Source of the DNA: Maritalea porphyrae
GTDB lineage: Bacteria > Pseudomonadota > Alphaproteobacteria > Rhizobiales > Devosiaceae
Direction of reading: 5' to 3'
DNA length: 64,000 bases
Assembly: GCF_027213965.1 (NCBI RefSeq)
Contig: NZ_JAPWGX010000001.1
Location: forward strand, 620,001 to 684,000
Shown here: in pieces, positions 61,486 through 64,000 of the stretch
Layout of the letters: each line of letters begins with the position of its first letter
Numbering within the stretch: position 1 is the first letter of the stretch
The notes under the pieces: model-generated
Told to the model about the DNA's origin: nothing
Databases searched by the model: none
What the model saw: only the letters and a program-made list of their open reading frames with translations
Made by a program: the position numbers and the translations under genes

Positions 61486-63132
61486 ATGCTGAAAAACCGG
61501 GGTGACGTGCGCTCAACGCGTGATGGGTTTAAGTGGGAAATCCCTGAGCATTATAATATTGGCGTTGATATTTGTGATCGGCTCGCGGCCCAAAACCCCG
61601 ACAACTTGGCCATCATCGACATTGCACAAGACAAAAGCGTTCAGAACCACACTTTTGGTCAATTACGCGATTTTTCCAATCAGCTCGCACATGTGTTGGA
61701 TCGCAACGTGCAATTGGGTGACCGCATTGCGGTTTCGCTGCCGCAGAGTTTTGAAACCGCTGCAGCCCATATTGCCATTACAAAAATTGGCGCGGTTTCA
61801 CTGCCACTGTTCACTTTGTTTGGGCCTGAAGCGCTGTTGCACAGAATGAGCGATTCTGGTGCTAAGGTCATCATTACAAATGCCGCTGGCGTGGCAATGA
61901 TTGCGCAAATCCGGCAAGAGCTTCCAGCACTTGAACAGGTGTTTTGCGTCGATGGGCCAATTGAAGACGCAATTGATCTACATGCCGTGTGCGCTGAACA
62001 ATCAACCCATTTCACTCCGATCAATACCAAAGCAGAAGACCCCGCAATTCTGATCTACACTTCTGGCACCACAGGCAACCCCAAAGGGGCACTGCATGCA
62101 CATCGGGTGCTGCTTGGCCATTTACCGGGTGTTGAAATGAGCCACAATTTTTTACCCCAACCAGACGACCTGATTTGGACCCCCGCCGATTGGGCTTGGA
62201 TTGGTGGTTTGCTTGATGTTTTGATGCCTGCCTTACACCACGGCATTCCCGTGATTGCGCGGCGATTTGAAAAATTTAGAGCCAGCGCGGCGTTTGAATT
62301 GATGCAAGAATTCAATGTGCGCAATGCATTTTTGCCGCCCACCGCGCTTAAGATGATGCGGCAAGACCCAAACGCTGAAAGCTGGAACCTCAAGCTTCGC
62401 TCGGTGGCCAGTGGCGGCGAAACCTTGGGCAAGGAACTGATTGAATGGGGTGAGAAGGTATTTGGCACCACGATCAATGAGTTTTATGGCCAAACCGAAT
62501 GCAACATGATCGTATCTTCATGTGCGGCGCTCGCACCTGCGGAACCGGGTGTTATGGGCTTTGCAGTCCCCGGTCATACGGTTGAAGTCATAGATGAAGA
62601 GACACTGACCTTTTCAGGCCTTGGGGAAGAAGGCAGCATTGCAGCCAAAGCACCTGATCCAGTTATGCTTTTGGAGTATTTGAACAACCCAGCCGCCACG
62701 GCAAAAAAATTCGTCGAAATTGATGGCACAAAATGGCTGATAACGGGCGACAAAGGCCAAAAAACGAAAAGCGGGCGCATTCGATTTGTGGGGCGCGATG
62801 ATGATGTGATCAGCTCTTCGGGTTATCGCATTGGCCCGGCGGAAATCGAAGACTGTTTGCTCACCCATCCGGCTGTCAAAATGGCAGGCGTTGTGGGCAA
62901 GCCCGACGAGGTGCGTGGCTCAATTGTGGCCGCCTTTATTGAATTGGCGGATGGATATGAAGCACACGACGCGCTTGCCGATGAAATTGCGACCCACGTA
63001 AAAAACCGCCTGGCGGCCTATGAGTATCCGCGTGTTATCCGCTTTATCAACGACATGCCGATGACCACCTCTGGCAAAATCATCCGCGCTGAGCTGCGAG
63101 ACCGTATTGAGAAGGAAACCGCCAATGCCTAG
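61486..63132 (+). CDS. AMP-dependent acyl-CoA synthetase
   Basis: This 548-residue member of the ANL superfamily activates a carboxylic acid to acyl-CoA via an acyl-AMP. The AMP-binding motif is in I-Y-T-S-G-T-T-G-N-P-K-G near residue 190. F-Y-G-Q-T-E is near residue 335, and the hinge region has G-R-D-D-D-V-I near residue 440. The C-terminal catalytic Lys lies in T-S-G-K-I-I-R. Domain order resembles medium-chain acyl-CoA synthetases. GGGAGGA lies eight to nine bases before the ATG. The stop overlaps the hydratase start by eight bases. Confidence 0.9.
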   Translation: MLKNRGDVRSTRDGFKWEIPEHYNIGVDICDRLAAQNPDNLAIIDIAQDKSVQNHTFGQLRDFSNQLAHVLDRNVQLGDRIAVSLPQSFETAAAHIAITKIGAVSLPLFTLFGPEALLHRMSDSGAKVIITNAAGVAMIAQIRQELPALEQVFCVDGPIEDAIDLHAVCAEQSTHFTPINTKAEDPAILIYTSGTTGNPKGALHAHRVLLGHLPGVEMSHNFLPQPDDLIWTPADWAWIGGLLDVLMPALHHGIPVIARRFEKFRASAAFELMQEFNVRNAFLPPTALKMMRQDPNAESWNLKLRSVASGGETLGKELIEWGEKVFGTTINEFYGQTECNMIVSSCAALAPAEPGVMGFAVPGHTVEVIDEETLTFSGLGEEGSIAAKAPDPVMLLEYLNNPAATAKKFVEIDGTKWLITGDKGQKTKSGRIRFVGRDDDVISSSGYRIGPAEIEDCLLTHPAVKMAGVVGKPDEVRGSIVAAFIELADGYEAHDALADEIATHVKNRLAAYEYPRVIRFINDMPMTTSGKIIRAELRDRIEKETANA

Positions 63133-63901
63133 CGAAACGAGCATTTTGTTGGAACAACTTGGCGCAGTGGCAATTGTCACGCTTAACCGCCCTGAGCAAC
63201 GCAATGCGTTTGATGCGCCTATGTGCGCGCAGATGCGCCAAACCATTGACCAAATCGAAGCAGATCCTTCTGTTTTGTGTACAGTGTTGCAAGCCAACGG
63301 CCCTGCATTTTGTGCTGGAATGGACTTGAAGGCTTTTCTAGCTGGGGATGCAGATCGTATCCTGTTTGGTGAATATGGTTTTGCCGGTTTTGTTAAACGC
63401 AAGCGCACCAAACCCGTGATCGCTGCTGTGGACGGGGCAGCGCTGGCTGGTGGTTTTGAATTGATGCTGGCCTGCGACATGGTAATTGCCGGCAAAAGTG
63501 CCAAATTTGGCCTACCCGAAAGCAAATTGGGCTTGGTCGCTGCTGGTGGCGGCGCGATCCGATTAGGTCAACGTGTGCCAAAAGTAATCGCCAACGAGAT
63601 TTTGCTCACCGGCCGCATGTTTGGCGCGGATGAGGCTTTGCAGTGGGGTTTGGTCAATCAAGTTGTGCCGGATGGCAATGCCTTGGCTGCTGCGATGGAA
63701 ATGGCCGAGCAAATCGCCAACAACGCCCCCTTGTCGCTTAGGGCAAGCTTAGCGCTAACTGATCTGGCAAGCAGTCAAATTGAACCCGCGCTTTGGGAAG
63801 AAAACGACAGGCAAATGGAGATGATCAGCACCACCCGTGACGCACAGGAAGGTCCCGCAGCTTTCGTCGAAAAGCGCGCGCCAGTTTGGGGTGGTCGATA
63901 G
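63125..63901 (+). CDS. Enoyl-CoA hydratase/isomerase-family protein
   Basis: This 258-residue crotonase-fold protein has the oxyanion-hole segments N-R-P-E-Q-R-N-A-F near residue 20 and G-P-A-F-C-A-G-M-D-L near residue 58. A-L-A-G-G-F-E-L-M-L-A-C-D is near residue 105. The catalytic Glu is seen in P-E-S-K-L-G-L. It hydrates enoyl-CoA or acts on a related CoA thioester. It overlaps the acyl-CoA synthetase gene by eight bases, so the two form a coupled activation-plus-hydration pair. Confidence 0.88.
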   Translation: MPSETSILLEQLGAVAIVTLNRPEQRNAFDAPMCAQMRQTIDQIEADPSVLCTVLQANGPAFCAGMDLKAFLAGDADRILFGEYGFAGFVKRKRTKPVIAAVDGAALAGGFELMLACDMVIAGKSAKFGLPESKLGLVAAGGGAIRLGQRVPKVIANEILLTGRMFGADEALQWGLVNQVVPDGNALAAAMEMAEQIANNAPLSLRASLALTDLASSQIEPALWEENDRQMEMISTTRDAQEGPAAFVEKRAPVWGGR

Positions 63902-64000
63902 CAAATCTTTTGCGCGGCTTCAGTCCTTATTAAAGGCAGCCGACCAATGGTGATGTTGCAAATCAGAAAGCGGTCGAAACAGCAATTCATTGCTGGAATT
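63902..64000. other. Unassigned right edge
   Basis: The last 99 bases show no gene, terminator or operator that can be supported. The hydratase operon may continue beyond the window. Confidence 0.4.

Overview
The window reads as a chromosomal segment of an alphaproteobacterium, most probably a member of the Hyphomicrobiales (Rhizobiales). The evidence is gene content and order: a CcrM-type GANTC methylase next to rnhB, mutY beside a DUF721 (DciA-like) gene, a separate F0 ATP synthase cluster (atpI-B-E-F'-F), a ctaC-D-B-coxF-G-E/surf1/thrC/M16-protease block, split glycine decarboxylase genes, an IalB-family protein, and the DUF4170, DUF2093, DUF1127 and (probably) DUF6101 families typical of this order. 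Codon use is moderate in GC. No rRNA, tRNA, CRISPR array, phage or transposase gene was seen. The genus cannot be assigned from the sequence alone.

Layout. 1-6.1 kb: end of an MFS transporter, a DUF2306 membrane protein, an MDR oxidoreductase, then rnhB, ccrM, mutY and DUF721. 6.1-18.7 kb is the accessory stretch: a translationally coupled membrane protein/TetR/RND efflux operon, about 1 kb of dispersed palindromic repeats with two ~200-bp direct copies, a MAPEG protein, an ECF42-like sigma factor with its DGPF (YciI) partner, an orphan sugar ABC permease, a Gfo/Idh/MocA oxidoreductase, and a TetR/DUF1330 divergent pair with clear operators. 18.9-21.8 kb: F0 ATP synthase. 21.9-27.6 kb: an 8-oxoguanine deaminase-like amidohydrolase, an unknown Cys-rich lipoprotein, VOC and GNAT proteins, and an unusual protein with three beta-trefoil-type repeats and a hydrophobic helical tail. 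27.7-32.4 kb: the glycine cleavage operon under a tandem glycine riboswitch. 32.4-38.7 kb: a small lipoprotein, peroxiredoxin, DsbD-alpha-like protein, YqgE, a membrane c-di-GMP phosphodiesterase and a GNAT enzyme. 38.7-47.5 kb: M16 protease, thrC, surf1 and the aa3-type cytochrome c oxidase operon. 47.6-64 kb: IalB-like protein, MATE exporter, DUF1127, LysR regulator, gshA, rsmE, ubiA, a probable DUF6101 gene, a CysQ-like phosphatase/DUF4170/DUF374 acyltransferase operon, an LpxB-like protein, DUF2093, xseA, purD, an acyl-CoA synthetase and an enoyl-CoA hydratase.

Functionally, the core is aerobic energy metabolism (F0 sector, cytochrome oxidase with haem and copper assembly factors), one-carbon/glycine metabolism and DNA maintenance. 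The accessory genes are efflux and stress functions controlled by their own regulators.

The most unusual items are the three-repeat trefoil protein with a putative membrane-active tail (26.4-27.6 kb), the Cys-rich lipoprotein upstream of it, a long hairpin between atpE and atpF', an LpxB-like gene where related genomes usually carry waaA-lpxK, and the repeat island at 12.2-13.0 kb. I did not find an obviously complete new multi-gene system. The trefoil protein is the best single candidate for new biology.
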